Assembly: GCF_009002475.1 (NCBI RefSeq) | Contig: NZ_AP019860.1 | Location: forward strand, 8,491,547 to 8,555,546 | DNA: 64,000 nucleotides | Source: Candidatus Uabimicrobium amorphum | GTDB taxonomy: Bacteria > Planctomycetota > Uabimicrobiia > Uabimicrobiales > Uabimicrobiaceae | Direction of reading: 5' to 3' | In this document: one piece after another, positions 1-9,419 of the stretch | Layout: the number at the start of each line of letters is the position of its first letter | Position numbering within the stretch: position 1 is the stretch's first letter | Position numbers and translations under genes: made by a program | Notes under the pieces: generated by a model | The model's input: the letters and a program-made list of their open reading frames with translations, nothing else | The model's database searches: none | Told to the model about the DNA's origin: nothing

Positions 1-2
1 GA

Positions 3-104
3 GAAATGCTATCGGGGTGTGAGATATTAAATTTTGCATTCGTAGGGAAAGGATTTCTTGGTTTGCCTACAAGAAATGTAGAAGTGCAAAATGAAGTAGT
101 CTGA
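3..104 (+). CDS. Possible C-terminal end of an upstream gene
   Basis: One plus-strand frame is open from the window edge to a TGA at 102-104 and is followed six bases later by a strong terminator hairpin, the usual arrangement at a gene end. The 33 visible residues match no family I recognise. Other frames close within 30 bases. The only support is the open frame and the terminator, so this may be chance. Confidence 0.2.
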   Translation, partial: EMLSGCEILNFAFVGKGFLGLPTRNVEVQNEVV

Positions 105-110
105 ATAGAA

Positions 111-152
111 ATATGTAACTACCTTATTTTCATCGGTAGTTACATATTTTTT
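111..152 (+). terminator. Intrinsic terminator
   Basis: A perfect 13-bp stem (ATATGTAACTACC pairing with GGTAGTTACATAT) with an 11-base loop is followed on the plus strand by a run of T. On the minus strand the T run is poorer, but the hairpin also lies just past the pilQ stop, so it may serve both directions. Confidence 0.8.
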
Positions 153-179
153 CATGGGTATAATTGTAAGCTTAAGGTC

Positions 180-1991
180 TTACTTATTACCACCCCAAAT
201 AGTGTTGAACTGTTTTTCGTCTCGTTTTCTATAATCGTTTATATCAACTCGAAGTTTCTGTTGTGTATTTTGTGCACTTTCAACTATACGAGGTGTTATA
301 AAGATAAATAAATCGTCTTTTTGCTTGTTGATATCTTTACGTTTAAAAAAGTAACCAAGCATTGGTAAATCCCCAAGGAAAGGAACCTTGTTGATGTTTT
401 CCGTTTCGGTAATTTGTAGTAAACCACCGACGATTGCTGTTTGGCTTGATTCCAAAATCATGTGTGTAACAACTACTTGTTCGGTTAACTGTGGAAGGAG
501 GATTTCCACGTCACCAGCAACAAAACGGTTGAAACCAGCAATACCCGCGTTGTCATCTTGACCACTCAGTAAGGTGTTGGATAAAACAACAGTCAACTGT
601 ACTTTGTTGGTGTCAGGAATAACATGCGGAACGACGAGAAGTTGAAAACCTTCTGTTACCGGAGAGTCATCTGCTTCTACTAACTGTACAGATAAGTTTC
701 CGTTATCGTTTTCGATAAATTCTGTTTTTGCGAAAGAAATCGTATCACCGACAAAAATGGTTGCTTCGTGGTGATCGAGTGTAATTAGTTTTGGTGCTTG
801 AATTACTTTAGTTTTTACGTCTTGCTTGAACAGTTTAAAAACAAACTGTGTGTTTTTGAAGTCAAGCTGTCCTACTTCGTTGATCGGACCATCGTTATCT
901 TGAATTGCTTCGATGTTTGCATCGTTAGGTATACCTTCATCACGTTGTGCGTCAGTAGCAAAGGCAATGACATCTTCGAAACCACTGTCACCATTTGTAA
1001 ATGGTAGACGACTTAAAAGGTCAGGAAATGTATGTGTGATTTCAATACCGGTGTCACCAAAACCCAAACCAAAGTTGAAAATGTCGCTATTTTGGGTTTG
1101 TACAAATTTTACATCAATAAAAATTTGTCTTGGTTCTTTGTCTAGTTTCTTGATGATTTGTGCCATCTTGTCTAGTTTTGGTCTGGTATCTGTAATAACA
1201 AGAGTGTTGGTACCATCATCGTAGGTAATTTTACCTCGGTTCGGTGTAACTACCGTTTGCAGAGCGTTTAATAAACTGAAATTACTTGTTTGAACACCAG
1301 ATCCTTGACCAATTTGTGGTGTTTGTCCTTGTTGAATCTGCTGTTGGTTTGGTGAAAATACGAAATTTGATTGCATTTGTGCGACAAATGGAGACTTAGG
1401 ACGAATGTAACGCAATCTGAAAATAGCTGTCTCTACTTGCGTTTCGATATCTTCAGGGCGTACTACACGCAAAATGTTGTTTTCTTCTACAATAACAAAA
1501 CCGCTGTTTTTAACAATTGCGTCTAATGCATCACGCCATGCAACGTCGTGTAACCTCAAATTTACAGGACCTTTTACTGCTTCAGAGATAATAATGTTCT
1601 TATTAGCTAAACCTGCGATCTGATCGATAACATCGCGTATATCAGCACCGCTGAATTCCATTCTTACCACAGCGGGCTTTGAAATTTTGATTACCTGTAG
1701 ATCTAATTCTTCTACAATACAATTGTGTCTTTTAGCTATTGTTTTTAATACCATCAACCATGGAAGTTGTACTAACTTAATGGTAACATAAACATCTTTG
1801 ATTTCATCATCGTATATGATGTTTTTATTTGTTTGCTCTCTTATCCCTTCGATTATGTCCGAAAATGGCTTATCTCGCACGTCTATTGAAATAAGTTCAC
1901 TACGAGCCTGAGGAGGTGTACTTTGTTGTGCTTGTATCGGGAGAGTAAGTAAGCAGCATATTATAATCGCAAAAATATAGCAAAAACGCAT
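180..1991 (-). CDS. pilQ: PilQ-like type IV pilus secretin
   Basis: Outer-membrane secretin through which a type IV pilus (or related filament) leaves the cell. Residues 1-21 form a signal peptide ending at IQAQQ. Two consecutive STN/N0-like modules (about 30-106 and 108-178) are followed by an N1-type secretin_N domain (about 185-290) and the C-terminal secretin domain, with the family hallmark VPFLGDLPMLGYFF and the ending IFITPRIV. At 603 residues it is a little shorter than many PilQ proteins and has no AMIN domains. The ATG is preceded by AGGCAGGAAA. It lies downstream of pilM-N-O on the same strand but behind a 446-base gap with a hairpin, so it probably has its own promoter. A GspD-type role is possible, but the neighbours favour PilQ. 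Confidence 0.9.
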   Translation of the reverse strand: MRFCYIFAIIICCLLTLPIQAQQSTPPQARSELISIDVRDKPFSDIIEGIREQTNKNIIYDDEIKDVYVTIKLVQLPWLMVLKTIAKRHNCIVEELDLQVIKISKPAVVRMEFSGADIRDVIDQIAGLANKNIIISEAVKGPVNLRLHDVAWRDALDAIVKNSGFVIVEENNILRVVRPEDIETQVETAIFRLRYIRPKSPFVAQMQSNFVFSPNQQQIQQGQTPQIGQGSGVQTSNFSLLNALQTVVTPNRGKITYDDGTNTLVITDTRPKLDKMAQIIKKLDKEPRQIFIDVKFVQTQNSDIFNFGLGFGDTGIEITHTFPDLLSRLPFTNGDSGFEDVIAFATDAQRDEGIPNDANIEAIQDNDGPINEVGQLDFKNTQFVFKLFKQDVKTKVIQAPKLITLDHHEATIFVGDTISFAKTEFIENDNGNLSVQLVEADDSPVTEGFQLLVVPHVIPDTNKVQLTVVLSNTLLSGQDDNAGIAGFNRFVAGDVEILLPQLTEQVVVTHMILESSQTAIVGGLLQITETENINKVPFLGDLPMLGYFFKRKDINKQKDDLFIFITPRIVESAQNTQQKLRVDINDYRKRDEKQFNTIWGGNK

Positions 1992-2411
1992 GAACTATTT
2001 CCTGCCTTTCTAAGGTATAAATGTTTTAAGTTTCTCCCACTGTTTTTATCAGAATATTGAAATATGATTTATAATTTCATTTCCCAGGGGAAACCTCCAG
2101 GAGTGGACCTTCAAGAAACTTAATTATATTATTTTGAAGTTTTTGTTGATAGAGTCAAATGCCTTATCAATCAAACCCACATTATTAGTGTTGTAAAAAC
2201 AGAAAAACTTATTTCAAAAAAATCAAAATTTTTAGGGAAGCATTACAGCTATTGTTGATATGCCCACTTTTTTGAATTTATGAATAAATGTTTGTAACTA
2301 AAGATTATACAAAAAACGCTATGGTCGTCAAGACTTCTTTCCAAGAAGCATTTGAAGGTTTATAATTATGTTAGAGTCTAATAAATATTCGACAATTTAG
2401 ACCATGCAAAT
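1992..2411. other. Intergenic gap between pilO and pilQ
   Basis: About 420 A+T-rich bases with no convincing ORF, RNA or repeat. It presumably holds a minus-strand pilQ promoter. A TTGACT hexamer occurs on that strand near 2150, but I could not pair it with a good -10 box. Confidence 0.4.
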
Positions 2412-2435
2412 TTTAGGACGCTTTCGCGCCCTAAA
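2412..2435 (-). terminator. Hairpin after the pilO stop
   Basis: The arms TTTAGGACGC and GCGCCCTAAA flank a TTTC loop and pair with one mismatch. The hairpin starts 2 bases past the pilO stop codon. On the minus strand it is followed only by ATTTGCATGG, so termination may be partial. Confidence 0.5.
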
Positions 2436-2437
2436 TG

Positions 2438-4048
2438 TTAATTTTGTTTGGCTGCTAGGGATTTCATTCGCAGAGGAACGGTTTCCCCTTTGTAGTCTAG
2501 AACAACCCAACCATTGTTGATTTCCTTCACCACAAAGCCCGATGGCAAACTATTTCGTGTGCGCACAGGTTTCTTATTGATAAAGGCCACCGAAGGTTTT
2601 TTCTTGTCTGGTTGATAGATCACACCTGTCAACTCAAGTTTTTTCACCCGTTCGATGAGTTCTAGTTGAATTTTCGCCTTTTTGTAGTAAAACTCCAACT
2701 TCTTACGCGCTGAACTCAAGACTTTGTATTGTGGTTCTTTGTCTTTGTGTTCCAAAATTTCCGGCATAATGTCGTTGTGCTTTTTTACTACTTGGTTCAA
2801 AAGCTCTGGTGCGTCGCCTTTTTTACGTGCTTTCTTGTATAAATTGGCAACATCGTTCACTTTCTCGCTTAAAGTTGCGATCAGTTTTTGCAACGCTTTT
2901 TCTTTACTTATTTCCGCGATGTATGTTTCCCAAACTTTGATGTCTTCGCGAATTTTATTTAACTTATCGCGTTTTTGCCCGTCGGCGTCAAACTCGGAAG
3001 GAAACGTCAATAGATTTAATCTACGCAGTTGTTCTTGCATATTGTTTTCTTTGAGAGCATCCTCAAGTTTTGTCCAGTCCCCTTCCAACGACAGAGGTTT
3101 TAAAGTATCGTTATACAATGTGTTTACCGCATTGTACATTTCTTCGATTTTTTTCTCGGGAATTTCACCAGCGCTAGCATCGTCAAGAGCCTCGCCAGTT
3201 ACTAGACCGTCAGGTTTGGGAACGATAATTTCAATTCTGCGGAAGGGATAAAAGGGATCATCAATAAGTTCAAGTTCTGTCCACTGGAAAACGTAACGTT
3301 TGAGGAGTTCCTCGCGGCGTTCACGTACTTTTTGCTTGAGCAAAGTAGACGGTTCATAACCGTCGAGAATTTTAGCGAGTTTTTCATCAATAGTCGGATC
3401 GGGATTTTGGAAGGTAAACGTGGTCACAACCAACTGAACCTTACCTTTCATTACCTGATCTTTTAAATCCACTTCAAGATTACCATTGGCATATTCAATC
3501 TTGATTTCTTTAACGCTAAAGAAACGTTCATGTGATTCGATTTTACTAATGAGTTCACCCAGATTGTTAAAAGATCCCTTAAATTCGACATGGTAACCAT
3601 CTTCGACAAAAGGATTGGAAGCTGTGGGGACAGCTACCGGTGGTCGGAAACCGACTTGTGGTGGTTTCGGTCCAGCATCTTCTTCATCATCTTCTCTAAT
3701 TTCGAAGTGCGGATCTACCTTGTTTACCTTATTGAAGGCCTGAATTTCGTTTTGCAAACGAAATTGTTCCATTAATTCAAAGAACTCAGTGACTTTTTTG
3801 TCTTGAGGTAGCAAGCGTTTTACGGCATCTGTATTGGCACGCATAAGATAAAGTTCTTGCTTTTTCGCCTCGATTTGGCGCTCTTTATTTTTTAATTGTT
3901 GAACTTGTGAATCAATGCCTTTTTTTTCATTTGCTAATCTAACGATTTCTTCCTGATCAAAGTGTCGCATGGTGAAGAAAATGATTGCCACCAAAACACC
4001 AGCACCCACAATCGCCAGGTTCATTTGTTTTTCTGTTAGCTTGTTCAT
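2438..4048 (-). CDS. pilO: PilO-like pilus protein with a PilP-like C-terminus (fusion)
   Basis: Inner-membrane alignment-complex protein of type IV pili. Residues 1-8 are cytoplasmic, about 10-27 form one membrane segment, and 30-70 a charged coiled coil. A PilO-type ferredoxin-like region follows to about 225, including YHVEFKGSFNNLGELISKIE. At 536 residues it is more than twice the usual PilO length. After a long helical middle, residues about 470-533 (LTGVIYQPDKKKPSVAFI to GWVVLDYKGETVPLRM) look like the small beta domain of PilP/GspC, which binds PilQ. No separate pilP occurs in the cluster, so I infer a PilO-PilP fusion. Its start overlaps the pilN stop by four bases. Confidence 0.75.
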   Translation of the reverse strand: MNKLTEKQMNLAIVGAGVLVAIIFFTMRHFDQEEIVRLANEKKGIDSQVQQLKNKERQIEAKKQELYLMRANTDAVKRLLPQDKKVTEFFELMEQFRLQNEIQAFNKVNKVDPHFEIREDDEEDAGPKPPQVGFRPPVAVPTASNPFVEDGYHVEFKGSFNNLGELISKIESHERFFSVKEIKIEYANGNLEVDLKDQVMKGKVQLVVTTFTFQNPDPTIDEKLAKILDGYEPSTLLKQKVRERREELLKRYVFQWTELELIDDPFYPFRRIEIIVPKPDGLVTGEALDDASAGEIPEKKIEEMYNAVNTLYNDTLKPLSLEGDWTKLEDALKENNMQEQLRRLNLLTFPSEFDADGQKRDKLNKIREDIKVWETYIAEISKEKALQKLIATLSEKVNDVANLYKKARKKGDAPELLNQVVKKHNDIMPEILEHKDKEPQYKVLSSARKKLEFYYKKAKIQLELIERVKKLELTGVIYQPDKKKPSVAFINKKPVRTRNSLPSGFVVKEINNGWVVLDYKGETVPLRMKSLAAKQN

Positions 4049-4725
4049 TTTTTCTTCTTCCTATTCATCTTCATCGTCATGCGAATATCAAACTTGTAGC
4101 CGAGGTGCGGCTTAAAAAGTTCTGGATCTTCTTCTTGTAGCTCGTATTCAGGAGTGGCGATTCTTTCAAAATCACGCCAAAAAGAAGGGTGTCTTTGTAT
4201 GGCTTTATAGTAGTTAATCGCCGTTTGTAATTTGTCACCTGCGGTACGTGCGGCGTATGCCCACTCATATGTAGGTATCTTAATTGTGTTTTGCTGTACT
4301 ATTTGCCCTGGGATTAATCGACGTCTTGCGTTCGACGGGGCATCGTTTCTCTTAATGTGCAGATCACCGGACCATGAATATTCATGTTCTTTGATAATTT
4401 GCGCGTATTCGGTGAGCTTACGCGCCATCTCACTTTTTAGGAGACGAATATTTTCAATAGTATCTTCACGTTTTTTGAGTACTGTGGCCACCTGAAAAGC
4501 TTGGGTGTGGCGCTGTGGTATTTTCTTTGACTGCCACTCGGCAAGTTCTTTTTTACTTTTTTGTAGAGCAGTTTGCATATTTGGTAGATCAATGTAGTGG
4601 GTCATTGCATAAAAGACTACAGAAACAAGTGCAATTAGGGCACTTGCTGCGATCACCAATAAACGCGCTGCCGATGTTGGAGGGGCTTCTCTCTCTTCGG
4701 GAGGAAGTAGATTAATTGTAATCAT
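4045..4725 (-). CDS. pilN: PilN-like pilus assembly protein
   Basis: Inner-membrane partner of PilO and PilM. It begins MITINLLPPEERE, the classic PilN N-terminus (an INLLP-type motif that docks into PilM), followed by a membrane segment at about 22-42 and a periplasmic coiled-coil and globular part. At 226 residues it is slightly longer than usual. It starts 3 bases after the pilM stop and its stop overlaps the pilO start, which indicates translational coupling. Identification rests on the N-terminal motif, topology and gene order. Confidence 0.85.
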   Translation of the reverse strand: MITINLLPPEEREAPPTSAARLLVIAASALIALVSVVFYAMTHYIDLPNMQTALQKSKKELAEWQSKKIPQRHTQAFQVATVLKKREDTIENIRLLKSEMARKLTEYAQIIKEHEYSWSGDLHIKRNDAPSNARRRLIPGQIVQQNTIKIPTYEWAYAARTAGDKLQTAINYYKAIQRHPSFWRDFERIATPEYELQEEDPELFKPHLGYKFDIRMTMKMNRKKKK

Positions 4726-4728
4726 AAC

Positions 4729-5778
4729 TTACACCTTATTTTGATAAATGCGTGAAGCTAAGCCGATCGCGATAGCTAACTGAGAGGAGTTGGCTCGCAA
4801 TGCGTCTATATCGACTTGATCTTCTCTAATCTCAAAGTTTTCTGTTGGATCCCAACGATTAATTCTTTTTCCAAAAATTCTTTCAAAATCTGGTTCAAGG
4901 GAAAATAATTGGCTTCCGCCTCCGGATACAAATATTTCTTCAACTTCTCGTTCGAATTGTCCTTCAAAATATTCAAAAGACAAGGTGATCTCGTTTGCAA
5001 GGTCTTCAATAACCGGCGCAACGGCTTCTTGAACTTCCAAAGCAAATATTCCAGGTTCTCTTTTTAACCCTTCTGCTTCTTCGGTCGTTACTTCTAACCT
5101 TTTTTGAATTTCTTCTGTAAATTCATTTCCTGCAAGGTAAATTTCACGTGTAAAAAATGAAGTATTACCTATCATAATATTGATATTTGTCTTCGTACAG
5201 CCAATATCGACTAAAGAAACAATTTTTCCTTCTACTTCTGGCCGTGGCGATAACATACTTTTCAATACAAAAGCATTTCCCAAAGCAAAGGAGTCAACAT
5301 CGATAATCGAAGGATGTAGCTCTGAACTGCGCAGCAAACCAACGCGACTTTCGATGAGGCTGCGCTTTGCAGCTACAAGAAGTACTTTCATTTCCCCAGA
5401 GGTACTTACATTAACAGTGGTATCGTCATCCAGTCTTTGTGAATCGAGAACCACTTCTTCCAAGTCATAGGGGATATATTTATCCGCTTCAAAACGTACA
5501 GCTTCTGCAAGATTTTCTTTGTCGACAGGTTGCATTGAGATGTAGCGAACAATTACTTCTCGTCCAGAAACTCCTGTTATGACGCGTTTTGATTTTATAC
5601 CACTAGTGTGCAGAAGTTCCTTGATGTCATTTAGCGGATTTTCAACATCTGTAATAGCAACTTGCCCATAACCAGTAATACTAAAATCACCGCTCCCACC
5701 TGAGGAGGACATCTCTATCGCTTTTATGCTTGAAGTACCAATGTCGAGGCCTAGTATAGTATTTTTTCGTCTGAACAT
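4729..5778 (-). CDS. pilM: PilM-like actin-fold pilus assembly ATPase
   Basis: Cytoplasmic actin-like protein that links the pilus motor platform to PilN. The phosphate-1 motif LGLDIGTSSIKAIE is at the N-terminus, the second motif VSLVDIGCTKTNINIM is near the middle, and FVSGGGSQLF is near the C-terminus. The frame stays open up to a TTG at 5802, but the ATG at 5778 gives the expected MFRRKN start and has GAGGA upstream, though with a long spacer. About 349 residues is normal for PilM. It is the first gene of the pilM-N-O/P cluster. Confidence 0.88.
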   Translation of the reverse strand: MFRRKNTILGLDIGTSSIKAIEMSSSGGSGDFSITGYGQVAITDVENPLNDIKELLHTSGIKSKRVITGVSGREVIVRYISMQPVDKENLAEAVRFEADKYIPYDLEEVVLDSQRLDDDTTVNVSTSGEMKVLLVAAKRSLIESRVGLLRSSELHPSIIDVDSFALGNAFVLKSMLSPRPEVEGKIVSLVDIGCTKTNINIMIGNTSFFTREIYLAGNEFTEEIQKRLEVTTEEAEGLKREPGIFALEVQEAVAPVIEDLANEITLSFEYFEGQFEREVEEIFVSGGGSQLFSLEPDFERIFGKRINRWDPTENFEIREDQVDIDALRANSSQLAIAIGLASRIYQNKV

Positions 5779-6330
5779 GAGTTTTATATTCCTCAAAAGC
5801 AAGATAGTACTAAAAATCGTACCTCTAAGAGGCCAATAAAGTTGAAGAAATAGTATTTAGTGTACCTTTGATTTAGTAAGAAGTTGTCGTGCTAGTATTG
5901 TTTTCCTGTAAACTAAATGTATACACCTTATAGTTTGTAAAAATTACTTTAAATTTTTACTTCAAGAGTTACCTCTCGGGGAATACTACTATGCCCTCTA
6001 TCTTGTTAATAAATAGTGATTAGAATTTTGTGTTTGTTATTTAGAACATTGCCAGCCTACCAAAAACATTTATTTCTAACATATCCCAAGTATATGTGTA
6101 AGTTAAAAATGTGCCTGGAAACCAATAGTGATTTGTCACTAAATTGGTAATGTACTTCAATATTCTATGAATAGCTTATATAGAATTTTAACTTATTAAA
6201 GCTAGAAAATACAATGTCTTTACATTTTCGGCGACGAGTTTTTTGGCATAGCATGACGCTATTTTAATACTAAATTATAAAATAGACATCAATTTAGTGT
6301 CAAGATAATTTATATCTCGATATTTTTTTC
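5779..6330. other. Divergent intergenic region pilM / phasin-like gene
   Basis: About 550 very A+T-rich bases without a supported gene. It must carry the minus-strand pilM promoter, but I see no clear -35/-10 pair for it. The plus-strand promoter at its end is listed separately. Confidence 0.4.
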
Positions 6331-6359
6331 TTGCATTCTATGACGCAGTGCGTTATACT
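6331..6359 (+). promoter_or_regulatory. Sigma-70-type promoter of the phasin-like gene
   Basis: TTGCAT (6331-6336) and TATACT (6354-6359) are separated by exactly 17 bases, about 60 bases upstream of the ATG. AAAGGA stands 8 bases before the start codon. Confidence 0.6.
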
Positions 6360-6416
6360 TTATTCAGAGTTAAAAATTTGAGATAAAGAAAACTAATTTT
6401 ATAAAGGATCGTCCAA

Positions 6417-6893
6417 ATGGAAATAGCTAATAATATAACACAAACCACACAAAATATACCGCAAAAATTATTACAAAAATCTTGTGAAGCACAAGAAAAT
6501 TTAAAGCAACAATTGAAAAAACTTGGATTAGCGACTCTTGGAGCTTTCAGTTTATATCAGGAACAAGCCGGAGAAAAAATTAAACAGTTTGTTCTCAAAG
6601 GAACAGAAGTAGAAAAAAATCTCAATACTTGGGCCAATGGATTGTGGAAAAAAGGTTACAGCGAAACAAAACAAACTATTAACGATGTAGAAAAAACACT
6701 AGAAATTTCTAACCTACTTAGCAAAATGAATATTCCTACGAAAAGCGATGTAGAAGCATTGGCGCAAAAAGTAGAAGCGTTAAATAGTAAAATTGACGAA
6801 ATCATCACCGCGACCAAAAATGAAACAACTGAAACAACTGAAATCACAACAACAGAAGAAATTATCGCAACTTCTGCTTCTTCTCAAGCTTAA
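6417..6893 (+). CDS. Phasin-like protein
   Basis: Small, helical, Lys/Glu-rich protein of 158 residues. Two stretches fit the polyhydroxyalkanoate granule-associated phasin family (PhaI/PhaF type): LGLATLGAFSLYQEQAGEKI, the amphipathic helix that contacts granules, and IPTKSDVEALAQKVEALNSK, the conserved IPT-then-heptad segment that forms a coiled coil. The C-terminus is a low-complexity Thr/Glu tail. If correct, it coats storage granules, but no PHA synthase or depolymerase lies nearby. It is monocistronic, with its own promoter and a following hairpin. Alternatives are a generic coiled-coil stress protein. Confidence 0.55.
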   Translation: MEIANNITQTTQNIPQKLLQKSCEAQENLKQQLKKLGLATLGAFSLYQEQAGEKIKQFVLKGTEVEKNLNTWANGLWKKGYSETKQTINDVEKTLEISNLLSKMNIPTKSDVEALAQKVEALNSKIDEIITATKNETTETTEITTTEEIIATSASSQA

Positions 6894-6911
6894 AGAATGC
6901 ATACGTTATGA

Positions 6912-6931
6912 GGGGCAGTTAAATCTGCCCC
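6912..6931 (+). terminator. Hairpin after the phasin-like gene
   Basis: GGGGCAG and CTGCCCC form a perfect 7-bp stem with loop TTAAAT, 18 bases past the stop. There is no T run, so it could be a 3' stability hairpin rather than a terminator. Confidence 0.45.
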
Positions 6932-7067
6932 GTTCATCTCCATCACTGCCTGATAGCCCACCACATCACATTTCTATTGCTTTATGCACAAGCATGATTT
7001 AAAATAAAATAATAGCAATAGCAAATAAACAACTTCCCATACTTTTATTTTAGGATAATTCCACAAA

Positions 7068-7598
7068 ATGAGTATTCTAACACGCGATGAAATATTAAAA
7101 GCCGTTTCTGCGAAAGAGATCGCAATTGCACCATTTGACGAAGATCACGTAGGACCAGCATCTGTGGACCTCCATTTAAGTCATTCTTTTCGGGTATTTG
7201 ACAAACCAAAAAAGGTTATTCGCGTTCAAAATGATGTTGACTACCGCAAGGCAACCAAAGGTGTGCGTTTAAAAGAAGGCGAAACTTTTTTACTTATGCC
7301 TGGAGAAACAATTCTCGGTATTACCGTAGAACGAATTACTTTAAGCGATGGTATATGCGGTTGGTTAGAAGGAAGAAGTAAATTTGCACGGGTAGGACTA
7401 CTCATACACATATCGGCGAGCTTTATGCAACCGGGAATTGATAACCACCAAGTGCTAGAAATGAGTAACTTTGGACCTGTTCCCCTAGAAATCGTACCAG
7501 GGGTACGCATTTGTCAATTTATTTTTCAACGCACCATAGGCAACGCCGCCTACCAAGGAAAATTCCGCAATCAATGCCCGGAAGAGTTTAGTTTATAG
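7068..7598 (+). CDS. dcd: dCTP deaminase family protein
   Basis: Trimeric cytosolic enzyme converting dCTP to dUTP (or directly to dUMP in bifunctional members), feeding thymidylate synthesis. Core signature GRSKFARVGL places Arg103-Ser104 and Arg108 at the nucleotide site. VLEMSN supplies the catalytic Glu131, and PGVRICQFIF matches the conserved C-terminal strand. At 176 residues it is close to the usual size. It lies alone between the phasin-like gene and the first repeat element, in the plus direction. Mono- versus bifunctional type cannot be settled by eye. Confidence 0.85.
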   Translation: MSILTRDEILKAVSAKEIAIAPFDEDHVGPASVDLHLSHSFRVFDKPKKVIRVQNDVDYRKATKGVRLKEGETFLLMPGETILGITVERITLSDGICGWLEGRSKFARVGLLIHISASFMQPGIDNHQVLEMSNFGPVPLEIVPGVRICQFIFQRTIGNAAYQGKFRNQCPEEFSL

Positions 7599-7600
7599 AA

Positions 7601-7990
7601 ATTCTTTCTCCGGATTGGTGAGATGAGAGATTCTTTCTCCGGATTGGTGCCCTCATCATCGCGGCTAAGATGAGAAATTCTTTCTCCGGATTGGTGCCCT
7701 CACCATCGAATTTAAGGTTTTAGCTACGCTAAAAGCCTTAATTCTCATGCCTCTCCCACCGGGAGAGGCGTAACACGTCTTAATTTGTTTCCATTTGTTT
7801 TATTTTGTGCGTATCGAAATGTCGTCTCAATCAAAGATAATTGTATCACAACCTTCCGTCCGCAAATCAAGCAAATTTTGTTTTTACCAAAAAAGATGCA
7901 TTACACCTCTCCCGTGGGAGAGGTATGAGAATAGCAGGTTTCAGCGCAGCTGACAACCTAATTTTCGATGGTGAGGGCACCCAATCTGAA
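7601..7990. repeat. Palindromic repeat element, copy 1
   Basis: Three copies of ATTCTTTCTCCGGATTGGTG start at about 7601, 7630 and 7677. The third opens a left arm: CCCTCACCATCGAA, an AAGGTTTTAGC/GCTAAAAGCCTT hairpin, then CCTCTCCC-GGGAGAGG. After about 160 spacer bases the same modules return in inverted order (CCTCTCCCGTGGGAGAGG, a second hairpin, TTCGATGGTGAGGGCACC). The whole unit recurs in opposite orientation at 12145-12493. No ORF is present, so it resembles a non-autonomous palindromic (MITE-like) element. Confidence 0.8.
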
Positions 7991-7997
7991 AACTGCC

Positions 7998-9419
7998 CTA
8001 GTTATACAAAACAGTTGACAAATATTCCTTAGGATTGGCGCGGAAATTTTCTTCCATCATTTGCTTGTAGTAATGAAAGAATTGATCGTGCTCGTGTTTT
8101 GGAAAGTCACTGTAATAAAGAGCATAGCGTATGACGTCGTCAATTCTCTGATCGTAGAACTGCAACATTTTTTCTTCCATATCGGCAAAGTTTTCGTTGC
8201 AAAACTTTTCGAAATCTTCTGTCTCGAAATATTCTTCATTGAGTTTAGAGTAAAAATCATACTTTTCTTGTGCACTCTTGTTAGGATCATTGAGTACCGA
8301 TAAGTATTTCTTTTGCTCCAAGTCAATACGCATGTCTTTTCCTGTGACCGCACAATACATAAACCATTTCAGACATGCACAAACCACCCACGGAAAGTGT
8401 ACGTGTAGAGACGTAAAGTGACTATCTGGACATGCGTTGGCGAAGTCAATGGGGTGTATTTGTCCATTTTTCACTAGCGCTTCGTAAGAGTTGTAAGTCC
8501 AACGATGGAAAGAGTTAATAAACAACACATAGTTGCGTAGTCGCACATACATATCTTTATCCATATGCAACTTTTCTTCACTGTAGTGCTGATGATGTGG
8601 ATGATCTGGTTGGAAACGCATCGGAAGAACTTGCGGACCCGCGGCAATACAACGCACAAATAAATCGTAATTTTCAATCGCTTCTTGCAAATGGAAAGTA
8701 CGTCCATCTGTTTCATCGTATTTCGCATACAACTCATCCATGCTGTCTATTTTAAAAACATCACTTCCCCCACCACCAAAGGCTTTTTTGAGAAAAATAG
8801 GAAACTGGTTGTCGAAATACGTTTCCATCGCGTCTTTCAAATAATTTCCTTTGTCGTAGTATTGTGCGCGAACCACTTTCCCTTGTTCTCTAAAATGCTT
8901 TGCTCTTTCCATTTGATTGTTAATTTTTTCCCAATCTGTTTGGCGTAAATTTTCATCGTGACCAAACTTAGTATATTTTGTGATATAACCTTGTAGATCC
9001 TTCCACTCTTCATGCTTTTCCAGATCTTCCGTATAGGGATAAAATTGTGGAAGTAAAACGGTTTTGGGAAAACGATCCTTAGGATGCATCGCGCGTGCCA
9101 TTAGATCGTAAGTACTGTGCTTATCGTGATTTTGGAAAGTGTTACTGTGGTTAACAATACTCATCTGTGAGTTTATAGCTTGTTGCGCCCAACATTTATA
9201 ATAGTCATTCCAGTGAATGGTACGGTCCACAACAAAATCGACTTCGTTATTTAAATTTTGTCCGCAAAGAAGTGGTTTGGCAATAACGCGGCCAAGTTCT
9301 AAACGATATTTTTCACCTTTATAGTGAACAACGGGGTCGAGAAATTTAAAAAATTCTGACACGGTATAGCACATACTCCAATCGTATGATGCCATAATTT
9401 TAATTTTTTTGACTTTCAT
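7998..9419 (-). CDS. ATP-grasp-like protein of unknown substrate
   Basis: About 473 residues. The central region looks like an ATP-grasp nucleotide fold: [16 protein letters not shown] is the Lys plus Gly-rich loop, [16 protein letters not shown] the adenine-side strand, and [13 protein letters not shown] the metal-binding Asp/Asn strand. Such enzymes ligate a carboxylate to an amine or thiol through an acyl phosphate; the substrate cannot be read. The frame opens upstream at 9470, but the ATG at 9419 has AAAGG five bases before it and encodes [15 protein letters not shown]. It overlaps the end of the TPR lipoprotein gene by 20 bases, so the two are co-translated. Copy 1 of the repeat lies just past its stop. 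Confidence 0.6.
   Translation of the reverse strand: MKVKKIKIMASYDWSMCYTVSEFFKFLDPVVHYKGEKYRLELGRVIAKPLLCGQNLNNEVDFVVDRTIHWNDYYKCWAQQAINSQMSIVNHSNTFQNHDKHSTYDLMARAMHPKDRFPKTVLLPQFYPYTEDLEKHEEWKDLQGYITKYTKFGHDENLRQTDWEKINNQMERAKHFREQGKVVRAQYYDKGNYLKDAMETYFDNQFPIFLKKAFGGGGSDVFKIDSMDELYAKYDETDGRTFHLQEAIENYDLFVRCIAAGPQVLPMRFQPDHPHHQHYSEEKLHMDKDMYVRLRNYVLFINSFHRWTYNSYEALVKNGQIHPIDFANACPDSHFTSLHVHFPWVVCACLKWFMYCAVTGKDMRIDLEQKKYLSVLNDPNKSAQEKYDFYSKLNEEYFETEDFEKFCNENFADMEEKMLQFYDQRIDDVIRYALYYSDFPKHEHDQFFHYYKQMMEENFRANPKEYLSTVLYN

Noticed and set aside
7800-7997. Small plus-strand ORF across the right arm of repeat copy 1
   Set aside because: It runs through the palindromic repeat, lacks a ribosome site and matches no family.
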